Notes: generated by a model from the sequence alone, not told the origin. 64,000 nucleotides of DNA from Candidatus Peribacteria bacterium (GCA_023898485.1 CP060225.1:937998-1001997), one strand, 5' to 3'. Counted from the first letter of the stretch, positions 48,933 to 58,665 are shown. Program-made: numbers and translations.

Positions 48933-49469
48933 TTATTCTTGTATCGTGCCAGAGAGAGTGAGGCCATATTGTGCTGCAAAGGCTGCTTGCGCTTGTTCGA
49001 TCATCTCGTTGTCTGAGGCGATTTGGGTATTGATGGCATCGATGAGGGTCTGTTGTTTTTCTTTGTAGGAGAGCTCTATATCTGTTGTCCATTCTGCATC
49101 TGGATAATTTGCCACCTCAGCTCGTAGAGAGAGGAGCTGTGTTTCTTCGTTGGTCAGGAGAGCGATCGTATGGGTGAGGTAGCTAGCTGCTGCATCGAGG
49201 TAGCTGGTATCGTTTTGATATGGCCCGATAGCGATCAGTTTATCATGGATAGTGCTGATTTTTTCTGTTGTTTTGGTGAGTTCATCACGGATGATAATCA
49301 CATTATCGATGTCGTTGGATTGGGTGAATTGATTGTATGATTCGTATATTTCATCAGATTGTGTGAGAAAATCAGTGATACGTTCGTCGTAGGTGGAGGG
49401 ATTGTCGATCGTAGTCACACAGGCACTGAGGAGTAATGACGTCCCTAGGAGTCGGAATCGTTTTTTCAT
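48933..49469 (-). CDS. Lipoprotein, paralog of the next gene
   Basis: A 178-residue protein with signal peptide MKKRFRLLGTSLLLSAC (lipobox LLSAC), then an all-helical mature part of about 160 residues. It shares layout and phrases with the upstream neighbour (ITDFLTQSDEIYESYNQF versus SIVDVLGAADTAYGNYATY; AEWTTDIELSYKEKQQTLID versus EEWTDAVEADFVDKQNTIYD; a final FAAQYGL/FAAKNGY). The two are tandem duplicates. The function is unknown. No TGA codon is used. Confidence 0.7.
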   Translation of the reverse strand: MKKRFRLLGTSLLLSACVTTIDNPSTYDERITDFLTQSDEIYESYNQFTQSNDIDNVIIIRDELTKTTEKISTIHDKLIAIGPYQNDTSYLDAAASYLTHTIALLTNEETQLLSLRAEVANYPDAEWTTDIELSYKEKQQTLIDAINTQIASDNEMIEQAQAAFAAQYGLTLSGTIQE

Positions 49470-49475
49470 CTACTG

Positions 49476-49515
49476 AAAAAGAGATAAAGTGAACGGATCA
49501 CTTATATCTCTTTAT
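49476..49515 (-). terminator. Terminator between the paired lipoprotein genes
   Basis: AAAGAGATATAAGTGA and TCACTTTATCTCTTT form a long near-perfect stem followed by T residues on the minus strand. It ends the upstream lipoprotein transcript (49537-50094). Confidence 0.75.
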
Positions 49516-49536
49516 ATAATAACTACAAGGTTTTCT

Positions 49537-50094
49537 TTACTCTGTTACCACTGAATTATCAATTGTTTCTTCTAGTTCGTATCCATTTTTTGCAGCGAAC
49601 TGGATTTGGAGATTTTCAAAATCATTCTCTTGTGCTGTAATGATAGTATCTATTTCATCATAGATGGTGTTTTGCTTATCTACAAAATCTGCTTCTACTG
49701 CATCAGTCCATTCTTCATCTGGGGTATTATTTGCCTCTGTTCGCAGATCTACAAGTGCTTTTTCTTGATTTTCAAGCAACTCTTTATTGATAGTAACATA
49801 TGTGATTGCTCCGTCTCTGAGTGATGCATCTCCATCGAGATCAGACATAGCATTGAGCTGATCAAGATATCCTTGCTGTGCACTAACTGCATTGAGACGA
49901 TTTTCTTCGATTTTATCTACGTATGTGTTGGATGTTTCTTGTGCATAGGTGGCATAATTGCCATATGCAGTGTCAGCAGCTCCGAGAACATCTACGATAC
50001 TATCATTGTATACAACAGGATCTTGCATAGAGCAGGCAGTTAGTGTGAATGCAGCCAAGGATGCTATACCAAGTAATGTAAGTGTTCTTTTCAT
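49537..50094 (-). CDS. Lipoprotein, paralog of the preceding gene
   Basis: A 185-residue protein with signal peptide MKRTLTLLGIASLAAFTLTA and the lipobox LTAC. The mature part is acidic and helical (QEKALVDLRTEANNTPDEEW; VDKQNTIYDEIDTIITAQEN). It lies directly after the ATP synthase operon and its terminator, where atpC might be expected, but has no relation to epsilon. No TGA codon is used. The family is unknown. Confidence 0.7.
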   Translation of the reverse strand: MKRTLTLLGIASLAAFTLTACSMQDPVVYNDSIVDVLGAADTAYGNYATYAQETSNTYVDKIEENRLNAVSAQQGYLDQLNAMSDLDGDASLRDGAITYVTINKELLENQEKALVDLRTEANNTPDEEWTDAVEADFVDKQNTIYDEIDTIITAQENDFENLQIQFAAKNGYELEETIDNSVVTE

Positions 50095-50102
50095 TGTTTT
50101 CG

Positions 50103-50140
50103 AAAAAAGATAAAAACCTTTGTCAGACTTTTATCTTTTT
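50103..50140 (-). terminator. Terminator of the ATP synthase operon
   Basis: AAAAAGATAAAAG and TTTTTATCTTTTTT pair across a ~12-nt loop, followed by T on the minus strand. It begins 20 bp after the atpD stop, confirming that no epsilon gene belongs to the transcript. Confidence 0.8.
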
Positions 50141-50160
50141 CTTATTCTTATGTCAAGAGC

Positions 50161-51561
50161 TTACGCTCCTTGTGCCGCTGTAAAAACATCGTCAATCGTT
50201 GCTTTGTAGAGGAAAGCTGATTCAGGAAGGTCATCACATTCACCATTGAGGATCATAGTGACGCCTTTGATGGTATCTTCACGTTTGACGTAGACACCAG
50301 GATTTCCTGTGAATTGTTCTGCTACATGGAAGTTCTGTGAGAAAAATCTTTCCACTTTACGAGCTCTGTTGACGGTAAGTTTGTCTTCATGGGAGAGCTC
50401 TTCCATACCGAGGATGGCGATGATATCTTGGAGTTCTTTGTATCTTTGGAGGGTATTGATTACTCTTTGTGCGATATCGTAGTGTTCGTCACCCACGACA
50501 TCAGGTGTCAGGACGGTAGAGTTAGACTGGAGTGGATCGACTGCTGGGTAGATACCTTTTTCCGCAATAGCTCTATTTAATACAATCGTCGAGTCGATGT
50601 GAGTAAATGTTGTTGCTGGAGCAGGATCAGTGAGATCGTCTGCTGGGACATATACTGCTTGGACAGAGGTGATAGAGCCCTTGTTGGTAGAAGTGATACG
50701 CTCCTGGAGCATACCCATCTCGGTAGCGAGTGTGGGCTGGTATCCTACTGCTGATGGCGTACGACCCATGAGAGCAGAAAGCTCAGAACCTGCCTGTGTG
50801 AAGCGGAAAATATTGTCGATAAAAACAAGCACATCCTTATTCTGTTCGTCACGGAAGTATTCTGCCATGGTGAGTCCAGTGAGCGCGACTCTGAGTCTGG
50901 GTCCAGGAGTTTCGTTCATCTGACCGAAGACCATGGCCGTGTTTCCGATAACACCCGATTCTTCCATCTCATGGAAGAGGTCGTTACCTTCTCTCACGCG
51001 TTCTCCGACACCACAGACGACTGATACACCGTCGTGCGCTTTGGCGATATTGTGGATCAACTCTTGCATGATGACAGTCTTACCTACACCCGCACCTCCG
51101 AAGAGTCCCACTTTTCCACCTTTTAAGATAGGAGAGACGAGATCGACGATTTTGATACCCGTTTCGAAGATTTCTGCCTTGTTGGAGAGATGTTCAAAAT
51201 CAGGAGCAGACGTATGGATAGGGTTGCGATCGACATTTGTAGGGATTGCCTTGCCTTCGTCGATCGGCTCACCCAACACATTGAACATACGCCCCAAGAC
51301 GATATCGCCGACAGGTACTGCGATCGGTGCACCCGTATTAGTTACCTTTGTCCCTCTGGAGAGACCATCGGTACTATCCATGGCGACACCTCTGACGATA
51401 CCGTCTTCCAACTGTTGCTGGACTTCGATGATGATATTGGTACCAGTAGAATTGGGTGTCTCGACACGGACGGCATCGTAAATCCTGGGTACATCACCAG
51501 CAAACGCCATATCGACGACGATACCTCTAATACTGACTATTTTTCCTTCGTGGTTGCTCAT
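50161..51561 (-). CDS. atpD: ATP synthase F1 subunit beta
   Basis: A 466-residue catalytic subunit. The P-loop is GLFGGAGVGKTVIMQELIHN, with GERVREGNDLFHEMEESGVI, ALTGLTMAEYFRDEQNKDVL and VLTPDVVGDEHYDIAQRV. It is the last gene of the operon, 33 bp after atpA, where atpG normally intervenes. No TGA codon is used, in contrast to atpA (1) and the a subunits (many). Confidence 0.97.
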   Translation of the reverse strand: MSNHEGKIVSIRGIVVDMAFAGDVPRIYDAVRVETPNSTGTNIIIEVQQQLEDGIVRGVAMDSTDGLSRGTKVTNTGAPIAVPVGDIVLGRMFNVLGEPIDEGKAIPTNVDRNPIHTSAPDFEHLSNKAEIFETGIKIVDLVSPILKGGKVGLFGGAGVGKTVIMQELIHNIAKAHDGVSVVCGVGERVREGNDLFHEMEESGVIGNTAMVFGQMNETPGPRLRVALTGLTMAEYFRDEQNKDVLVFIDNIFRFTQAGSELSALMGRTPSAVGYQPTLATEMGMLQERITSTNKGSITSVQAVYVPADDLTDPAPATTFTHIDSTIVLNRAIAEKGIYPAVDPLQSNSTVLTPDVVGDEHYDIAQRVINTLQRYKELQDIIAILGMEELSHEDKLTVNRARKVERFFSQNFHVAEQFTGNPGVYVKREDTIKGVTMILNGECDDLPESAFLYKATIDDVFTAAQGA

Positions 51562-51594
51562 TACTGCATGAGATTTGGAGAGTAAAATGAGTGA

Positions 51595-53103
51595 TTATTT
51601 TTTGCTTGCTTGATATTCTTCGAGTGATTCTTGAGCGATAGTCTTGAATGCATCGCGGACATCATCGGAGAGCTCTGCCTTGTCTTCGAGCTGAGCGATG
51701 AGATCGGTCTGAGCGTTGAGTTTTTCGAAAAGAACTTTTTCGTATGGTCTGACATCGCTAATCTCCAAACCATCCAAATAACCATGTGTACCAGCGAAGA
51801 TGCTGAGTGCTTGATGGTAGTAGGAGAGGGGACTGTTGACGTTTTGTTTGAGGAGTTCAACGAGTCTAGCGCCTCTTGCGAGTTTTGCCTGAGTGGCAGC
51901 ATCAAGATCCGATGCGAACTGTGCAAACGATGCAAGTTCTCTATATGCAGCGAGTTCGAGTCTGAGGTTACCTGCGACCTTTTTCATTATTTTGGTCTGT
52001 GCAGAACCTCCTACACGTGAGACTGAAGCTGGACTGACGGCAGGTTTGACACCGCCATTGAACATGTCTGCGTCCAAGAAAATCTGTCCATCGGTGATAG
52101 AGATCACATTGGTAGAGATATAACCAGAGATATCACCTGCCTGTGTCTCGATGATAGGGAGGGCAGTGAGTGAACCTGATCCGTAATCAGCATTAAGTTT
52201 AGCGGCTCTTTCGAGGAGCTTAGAGTGTTGGTAGAAAACATCACCAGGGAATGCTTCACGTCCAGGTGGTCTTTTGAGCAAGAGAGAGATCTCTCTATAT
52301 GCGATCGCATGCTTCGACAGATCATCGTAGATGATGAGTGCATCTTGACTATTGTAGAGGAAGTACTCACCCATAGCTGTTGCTACATACGGAGCCAAGT
52401 ATTGTGTCACCGCAGGATCGGATGCTGATGCATTGACGACGATGGTGTAGTCCATCGCTCCTGCGTCCTCGAGGGTCTGGACGATTCTTTTTACCTTCGA
52501 ATTTTTCTGACCGATAGTGACATAGATACATTTGATATCTTTGCCCTTCTGGTTGAGGATAGTGTCGATAGCGACTGATGTCTTACCGGTCTGACGATCA
52601 CCGATGATGAGCTCACGCTGACCACGGCCGATAGGTACCATCGAATCGATAGCTTTGATACCTGTCTGGAGCGGCTGGTGGACAGATTTACGTGTCATCA
52701 CGCCAGATCCGACTCTTTCGACAGGGTAGGTTTCTTTGGTTTTGATGTCACCTTTGCCATCGATAGGATTACCGATACCATCAGTCACTCTTCCCAAAAG
52801 TTCTGGTCAGACTCCGACAGAGAATACTTCTCCGGTTGCTTTGACCATTTCACCTTGGACGATTTTCTCTGGATTACCAAGGATGAGGACACCGACTTGG
52901 TCAGGAAGCAGATCAAGTACGAGCCCCTTGGTGCCGTTTTCGAAAGTCACTGCTTCTGAGAAACGAACCTGTTGCAAACCTGCAACGAGTGCTACGCCAT
53001 CTTTGACTTCGAGAACTTCTCCCTTGGTCTGATAGCTATCTCCAATATCACTGTTTTCGATCTGGGCTTGGATTTTGCTTAAAATGTCTTTTGCTGAGGT
53101 CAT
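51595..53103 (-). CDS. atpA: ATP synthase F1 subunit alpha
   Basis: A 502-residue regulatory/nucleotide-binding subunit: VSDIGDSYQTKGEVLEV-type N-terminal beta barrel, DGIGNPIDGKGDI, P-loop LIIGDRQTGKTSVAIDTIL, and RPPGREAFPGDVFYQHSKLL. One TGA (VGVGPELLGRV) is Gly and joins the N-terminal barrel to the rest. The start ATG at 53103 lies 32 bp after atpH. The next gene is atpD, without gamma in between. Confidence 0.96.
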
Positions 53104-53135
53104 TAGAGACAAATACTATGAATAAATGAATTGTA

Positions 53136-53585
53136 TTATCTGAGTAGTTGTTTTACATCTGTATCGAGCATTCTTCTGTAGATGTTTTCGTTTTTTTGGA
53201 CTTGGAGTCCAATATCTCCTTCTGGAAGCTCTTTGGATTTGCTGTGATCGAAGCGTTTTTCTAGTTTTTTGGTAAGCTCTCCAGAGAAGTCACTATGTGG
53301 TACGTAGATATGTGTCACCTGTTGTTGCTCTTTCCAGATAGCGCGAGTATGTGCTACGAGTGCATCGAGTGACTTCTCATTAACGAGATGATGATGCTCG
53401 AGCAATTCAAGTAATTGTGCAATGGTAGGATCAATTGTTTCTATCTCATTGATAAATGAGCTTGTTTTGATCGTTTTACCATACCACTTGTAGAGTTCTC
53501 TGATCACTTTAGCGGCAGTATATCGCTGCTCAATATCTTGAGGACGATCAGTGATAGTAGAGATAACTGTCTTGAGAGCGGACAT
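53136..53585 (-). CDS. atpH: ATP synthase F1 subunit delta
   Basis: A 149-residue stalk protein. It has the helical N-terminal domain (TDRPQDIEQRYTAAKVIREL) and the C-terminal end EGDIGLQVQKNENIYRRMLD, corresponding to the ...GGxxxxxxxxxDxSxxxxL end of delta in a diverged form. The start ATG at 53585 is preferred to an upstream one. Its place between atpF and atpA supports the call. No TGA codon is used. Confidence 0.75.
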   Translation of the reverse strand: MSALKTVISTITDRPQDIEQRYTAAKVIRELYKWYGKTIKTSSFINEIETIDPTIAQLLELLEHHHLVNEKSLDALVAHTRAIWKEQQQVTHIYVPHSDFSGELTKKLEKRFDHSKSKELPEGDIGLQVQKNENIYRRMLDTDVKQLLR

Positions 53586-53616
53586 ATCAGATGATAAGAT
53601 TATGATATAAGTGGGA

Positions 53617-54102
53617 TTATTGTGTTGCCTCGGAAACGAGTGTATCAAGATATGCTGCTTTGATATCGACATCGCTATTGACGAGTTTTCTCACGACAAT
53701 TTCTGTAGTAGATTTGACACTTTCGGCATAGTTTTGCGCCAATTCCTCTTCAAGGAGCTTGGCCTTGTGTTCAGCGTTTTTGGTAATTTTTTCTGCCTCC
53801 TTGCGTCCGCTTTCTATAATAGATTCTTTCGTCTGATCTGCAAGAGCTTTTGCCTCTAGAAGTAGTTGATCTTTGTGTTTAACACCCTTTGCGATGATGT
53901 CGTCTGATTCTTTTTTTGCTTTTGTGATCATTGCTTCGTATTGTACATCAGCATTTTCGAGCTTATTTATAAGTGATTTTCTTGCATCGAGAGCTTCCGT
54001 GAGGGGCTTGGTTGCGTACTTATTGAGTATCCAGTAGAGAATAACAAAATTAAGCACCATGGCGCCAAACAACCAACCGTTAATTCCGATTTCTATGTTC
54101 AT
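53617..54102 (-). CDS. atpF: ATP synthase Fo subunit b (copy 1)
   Basis: A 161-residue peripheral-stalk subunit: one N-terminal membrane helix (GWLFGAMVLNFVILYWILNK) then a long coiled coil (TEALDARKSLINKLENADVQ; KLLEEELAQNYAESVKSTTE). It is about half identical by eye to the second b at 55642, including NAEHKAKLL. The pair may form a b/b' heterodimer. No TGA codon is used. Confidence 0.92.
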   Translation of the reverse strand: MNIEIGINGWLFGAMVLNFVILYWILNKYATKPLTEALDARKSLINKLENADVQYEAMITKAKKESDDIIAKGVKHKDQLLLEAKALADQTKESIIESGRKEAEKITKNAEHKAKLLEEELAQNYAESVKSTTEIVVRKLVNSDVDIKAAYLDTLVSEATQ

Positions 54103-54136
54103 AGATAGATGACTATAGTATAGTGTAAAGCGTTCT

Positions 54137-54589
54137 TTAGAATACGAAAATAGTCAAAATAGCGATGATAAGACCATAGATCGCAGCTGATTCTACCAAT
54201 GCAAGGTAGAGGATCATATTGGTTCTGATAGCTTCTTTGTTAGCTGGGTTTCTGAGGATAGCATCCATAGAACTAGCTACGAGCTCTCCTTCACCCCAAC
54301 CTACTCCAAAACCAGCCAAACCAATAGCAAGTCCTGCGCCGAGTGCTTGCATACCTGTGATTCCATCTCCTGTGACGAGGATCAAAATAGCAACAATAAG
54401 ACCATAGATCGCAGCTGATTCTACGAGAGCCATACCCAAAATAGTGAGTGATCTCATATATGATGCAAGATCAGGATTTTTACCAACTACTTCGAGTGAT
54501 TTAGATCCGAGCTTTGCTTCTCCGATAGAGACTCCAAAACCAGCCAAACCAATAGCAAGTCCTGCGCCCAAATAGATTTCAATTCCCAT
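54137..54589 (-). CDS. atpE: ATP synthase Fo subunit c, fused double hairpin (copy 1)
   Basis: A 150-residue proteolipid made of two c-type hairpins (~75 residues each), i.e. four membrane helices, double the usual length. Each half has the ion-binding Glu in the second helix within ALVESAAIYG (E57 and E133), with Ser and Tyr of the Na+ signature, and a further Glu in the first helix (E24 and E100, in IGEAKLG and WGEGELV). Two carboxylates per hairpin is a known Na+-binding variant. No TGA codon is used. Confidence 0.93.
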   Translation of the reverse strand: MGIEIYLGAGLAIGLAGFGVSIGEAKLGSKSLEVVGKNPDLASYMRSLTILGMALVESAAIYGLIVAILILVTGDGITGMQALGAGLAIGLAGFGVGWGEGELVASSMDAILRNPANKEAIRTNMILYLALVESAAIYGLIIAILTIFVF

Positions 54590-54647
54590 TGTGTTACGTG
54601 TATTACAAGAAGATAAATAATATAATTAGCCTTATGCTACGTGTTTG

Positions 54648-55499
54648 TTACTCAGTGGCAATTCTAATAAAGATAGTGATAAGAAGAGGGAAGACGAATG
54701 CCTGGATAAACCCTACCAAGAGTGATTGTACTACGAGTACCAATGGCAAGAGAATAGGGATCTCTATGCCGATAAGTTTCATAGTAATCAAACTCAATCA
54801 TCAGACCACCACCCACGCTAGAATACCACCCGAGAAGATGTTTCCAAACATTCTGGCAGAGAGTGAGATCATCTTGGCAAAGATACCGATGATGTCTAAT
54901 AGTCCAATAAAGAGTGATAAGAATATATCTCCAATCTTCGCTCCTATTCATTGTTTTTGTCCTGGTTCTCCGATGATACCTTTTCCTGTGATGGGAACGT
55001 ATTCTAGGAGCGTATTTTTGATACCATGTGCTTGTGCTTGTTTGTAGATCATGTAGAGTACACTAATAATGGCGACGGCAGCAGGGTAGTGTATATCACC
55101 CGTGGGTATGCTTATGTGCTCTTCCAATCATGGTAGTGCTAGCTTAAACATATCAACCAACATACCTGTGGTATTCATGAGCAAGAAGATCGCGAAGAGA
55201 TTGGTTGCATAACGAGCAACAATACGCTGAGAGGGTCAGGTAATTTCTTCAAAAAAACCATACATGCTTTCGATTAGATATGCTACTGTTTGGGAAAATT
55301 TGGTCTGTGGAAATGCACGAACGACACCTATAATAATGCCTATAATGATAATTTGGCTGATGCCACCTATAATGAGCGGATTGGATAATGCGGGCATTAC
55401 TAACAGAATGTAACGTAAATTTGACATCAACACAAAAGACCAAGCAGCCGTAAGTGATGATTGTGATGTGAACTCAACATAACGTAAGGTGGATGGCAC
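54648..55499 (-). CDS. atpB: ATP synthase Fo subunit a (copy 1)
   Basis: A 283-residue ion-channel subunit once TGA codons are read through. The essential Arg lies in AKMISLSARMFGNIFSGGIL; the C-terminus is SLLVGFIQAFVFPLLITIFI then RIATE. The other helices include NLFAIFLLMNTTGMLVDMF. Five or more TGA codons are Gly. The frame opens with a GTG at 55499; an ATG at 55427 (MSNLRYILLVMP) is the alternative start. It belongs to the Fo set nearest to F1. Confidence 0.88.
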
Positions 55500-55641
55500 G
55501 GGATAGCATACACTATCTCACTCGCCTCCATAATCATAGTAAGGAAGTTCACATAACGGTACCTACGAGATACTTAGTCCTTTTGGGCGATTAGGCACAG
55601 CCTATGGTTTTTGGGGAGAAGTGCAAGTGATTTTTGCACTT

Positions 55642-56118
55642 TTATGAATTTGTGGCCTCATGTATGAGTGTTTCTATATATGATTTTTTGATATCTACAT
55701 CTTCATTAATGAGTTTTTTGACTACTATTTCTGATATGCTTTTGACACTTGTGGCGAATTCCTGCTCTACCTCTTCTTGCAGGAGTTTTGCTTTGTGTTC
55801 AGCGTTCTTAGTGATTTGCTCAGCTTCCCTGCGACCACTTTCTATGATATCATTTTTCGTTTTATCTGCTAGTGTTTGTGTTTCTTGGAGGATATTTTTT
55901 TTGTGTTGTAGGCTTTCTCCGATGATGTTTTTTGCTTTTTCATTGGCTTCATTGATCATGGCATCGTATTCCTCGTCAGCATTTTCCAATTTTTCTATGA
56001 GTTTTTTTCTTTCGTGTAGTGCGCTGACGACGGGTTTGGTAAGAAATACCTTTATCAGGATGAACATGATAATGATATTGATAAGCATTCCGATGATGAG
56101 ATCGATATGGAGATCCAT
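55642..56118 (-). CDS. atpF: ATP synthase Fo subunit b (copy 2)
   Basis: A 158-residue paralog of the downstream b subunit: a membrane anchor (IIGMLINIIIMFILIKVFLT) then a coiled coil with KKLIEKLENADEEYDAMINE and NAEHKAKLLQEEVEQEF. It is the last gene of the first a-c-b block. A 142-bp gap separates it from atpB copy 1. No TGA codon is used. Confidence 0.92.
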   Translation of the reverse strand: MDLHIDLIIGMLINIIIMFILIKVFLTKPVVSALHERKKLIEKLENADEEYDAMINEANEKAKNIIGESLQHKKNILQETQTLADKTKNDIIESGRREAEQITKNAEHKAKLLQEEVEQEFATSVKSISEIVVKKLINEDVDIKKSYIETLIHEATNS

Positions 56119-56158
56119 CTTGTTATACTATGGACAAATAAAGGGGGTGTTATCTTAC

Positions 56159-56599
56159 CTATTTGAGAATGCTTTGAGCAACAAGCAATCCGTAGATGGC
56201 GATTGACTCAATCAACGCAAGGAAAAGAATCATATTGATAAGAACAGTGTTTTTCACTTCAGGATTTCTGAGCACTGCTTCTATGGCCTGTCCTGTGACT
56301 TTACCTTCAGCCAAACCAACAGCCAAACCAGCCAAACCAATAGCAAGCCCTGCGCTGAGCATAGCAAATTCACCACTTTCAGATCATATGATAGAGTTGG
56401 CAATAAGTAATCCGTAGATAGCGATTGATTCTACCAAAGCCATACCGAGGATGGTAATAGTAGTTACGAATCCTTTGATATCTGGATTTTTGCTAATAGT
56501 GTCGAGTGATTTCCTGGCAGCAATACCTTCTCCGAATGCTACGCCGATAGCTGGCATACCGATAGCGAGTGCTGCTCCAAAGATTCCAAATGTTGTCAT
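56159..56599 (-). CDS. atpE: ATP synthase Fo subunit c, fused double hairpin (copy 2)
   Basis: A 146-residue double-hairpin c subunit. The two halves are joined through a TGA Gly (SIIGSESGEFAML); under the standard code it would break into two single-hairpin proteins. The Glu in helix 2 is in ALVESIAIYG and ALIESIAIYG, with a partner Glu in helix 1 (FGEGIAARK and LAEGKVTG). It differs in sequence from the other c subunit, so mixed or alternative rings are possible. Confidence 0.9.
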
Positions 56600-56636
56600 G
56601 ATGTGTGTAAGTAGAGAGAGGATAAATATTTTTTAC

Positions 56637-57443
56637 TTAGTGTTCATATACGAGTTTGATAAATATAGAGAGTAGTAGCGTGAAGACGAATGCTTGGATA
56701 CATGCCACGAAGAGCGCCTGTATATGGACGATCACCGGTACGACCGCAGGGATATCTCCTGGCAGCATACTGGTGAGGGCTATACCACCACTGACTGCTA
56801 TAGCGAGGAGTAAGCCTCCAGCCCACATATTACCGAAAAGCCTTCCTCCTAGTGAGATTACTTTGGCAAAATGACCTATCACTTCTAATAATCCTATAAA
56901 TACTGATATAATGATATCGAAGAGTTTTGCAATCCAATCCAGTATGGAGTGTGGCATTTTACCTTTGGGTATGAGATAGCCACTTCCTCGTAAAGGCAGA
57001 TAAGTACTGATAGCTCCGATAGCTCCTTTGGCCCTATATTCTTCGTACAAAAGATATCAGACGCTAAAGATCGCGAGTGCTATCGTGAAGTTAAAATCGG
57101 TCGTGGGCGCAAAGTGAAAGTGATGAAGTTCAGGAAATCACACAATGAGCACATCAAGGATTACTGCTCGTATATTGAAACCTAAAATAATGAGAAATAC
57201 GGTGAGAATACTTTCATAGACACGTTTGGGTACAAGATCGCCTAACATTTGTCATAAAAATTCATACATACCACCAATAATACTGTCTATAGCAAGGTAT
57301 CAGGCGACTTTTTTTCTATATACATATCCTCATCGTATCGCTATGAGTGTTAGGATGACGCCTGCTACGTAAAATCATCCCATGGGAGTCTCTATGCTGA
57401 TTTGTGACCGAAGTGATCAGATATTGGTGAGTAACTCCTGCAT
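56637..57443 (-). CDS. atpB: ATP synthase Fo subunit a (copy 2)
   Basis: A 268-residue second a subunit, first gene of the operon. The essential Arg is in AKVISLGGRLFGNMWAGGLL and the C-terminal helix is IQALFVACIQAFVFTLLLSI. About nine TGA codons (e.g. NIGSL, MGGFY, RGG, AGYLAID, LGQM) lie in the first 130 residues. The start ATG at 57443 follows the carbonic-anhydrase-like gene by 40 bp. Both a subunits keep the Arg, so both may be functional. Confidence 0.9.
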
Positions 57444-57483
57444 AGGATGAGTCGATGATATATTGTATAAAATATCTTAATTG

Positions 57484-58386
57484 TTATGTTGTAGTTTCCA
57501 TGAGGGAGAAGACATTAGAGAGTTTCATTGGTGTGATATCTTTGCCATTTATGATAAATGTATTGTCTTCAAGCTGACTTGCAAGTGCTTTTGCTGTGTC
57601 AATGGTCTGAGTATAGAGTCCGCGGGTGAGGTAGGTGCGGACGATGTTGTGGAGTGACTCTCCCTTGCCCTTGTGGTCTGTTTCGATTTTTTGTGCTATG
57701 GATGGATAGAGATTGGTGATGATCTCACTATAACGTTTGGCTGTTTCATCTGTGATGATATTGAGAGCGTCCATATTGACAACGAAAAACTGATCAGACT
57801 CCCCCAAAGTATTGGAGAGGATGGTGAGGATGTGTTCCTTGCCTTCGTCATCTTGTGACTGACTGCCCATGATGATGAGGACACCTTTTTCTCTATGTTT
57901 GTCAGCGAGCGCATGAGGGGTGATGGCTTTGGTTTTCATGAGTACTTGGTGATATGCGATGAGCTCATCATCAAGACCAAATATAGTAGCTTTTTTTCTG
58001 AGATTATTGAGATGTCCGCAACCACAATCTGCTTCTCCATGGAGTTCACATGCAGTATGCTCATACATATTGTGTGCGTCTGCAAGGAAACTGTTATTTG
58101 CTGCCATGATGTTTTCATTGGAAAGGTACTCACTTAGTCATTGTTTGAGAGCGCCGAGGCAGCCGAGATTGTATCATGATGCGCCACCGAAGATTTGCAA
58201 AAATCATTCAGACTTTTCATTCCGATCAACTTCTTTACCCCTTGTCCTGCCGTCACCGCAGACGATATACTTTCGTGTATGATTGAGATCGCGGAGTTTT
58301 TCTATATCCATAGTTCCTGTGCTTTCTCCGATATAATTGGTGATATCTTCTGGACTGAGTGGTGTGATGGCCGGTGTGTCTGGCAT
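57484..58386 (-). CDS. CxDxR...HxxxC zinc-site protein, beta-carbonic-anhydrase-like
   Basis: A 300-residue cytosolic protein. Near residue 40 it has YIVCGDGRTRG (a CxDxR motif as in beta carbonic anhydrases), then IFGGASGYNLGCLGALKQ with two TGA glycines, and near residue 112 a run MYEHTACELHGEADCGCGHL with His and Cys in metal-ligand spacing. The C-terminal ~160 residues are unassigned. A zinc enzyme of the beta-CA fold is plausible, but overall similarity is not clear by eye. It lies just upstream of the ATP synthase operon and may be its first gene. Confidence 0.55.
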
Positions 58387-58665
58387 ATTAGTATGGTTAT
58401 AGGATAAATTTTTTGCTATAGGTGTTGTATGATCAGTATGTGATCATGGTTTTTGTGCCTCTATTCATTGTTCGTTCTGTGTGTGTGTTTCTATCATTGT
58501 CTTATATTTCTATACTAAAAAATGAAAAACGTGAGCATCATATTCTGTCTAATCTTTATTGCAAGACCAAGTGTGCAATATTTAAAAATAGTGATGCAAA
58601 ATTTGACGTAGGTCTGGCGTGTGTATATACTTGTCAGGTATGTTTTATGTTTTTTTTGATGTGTG

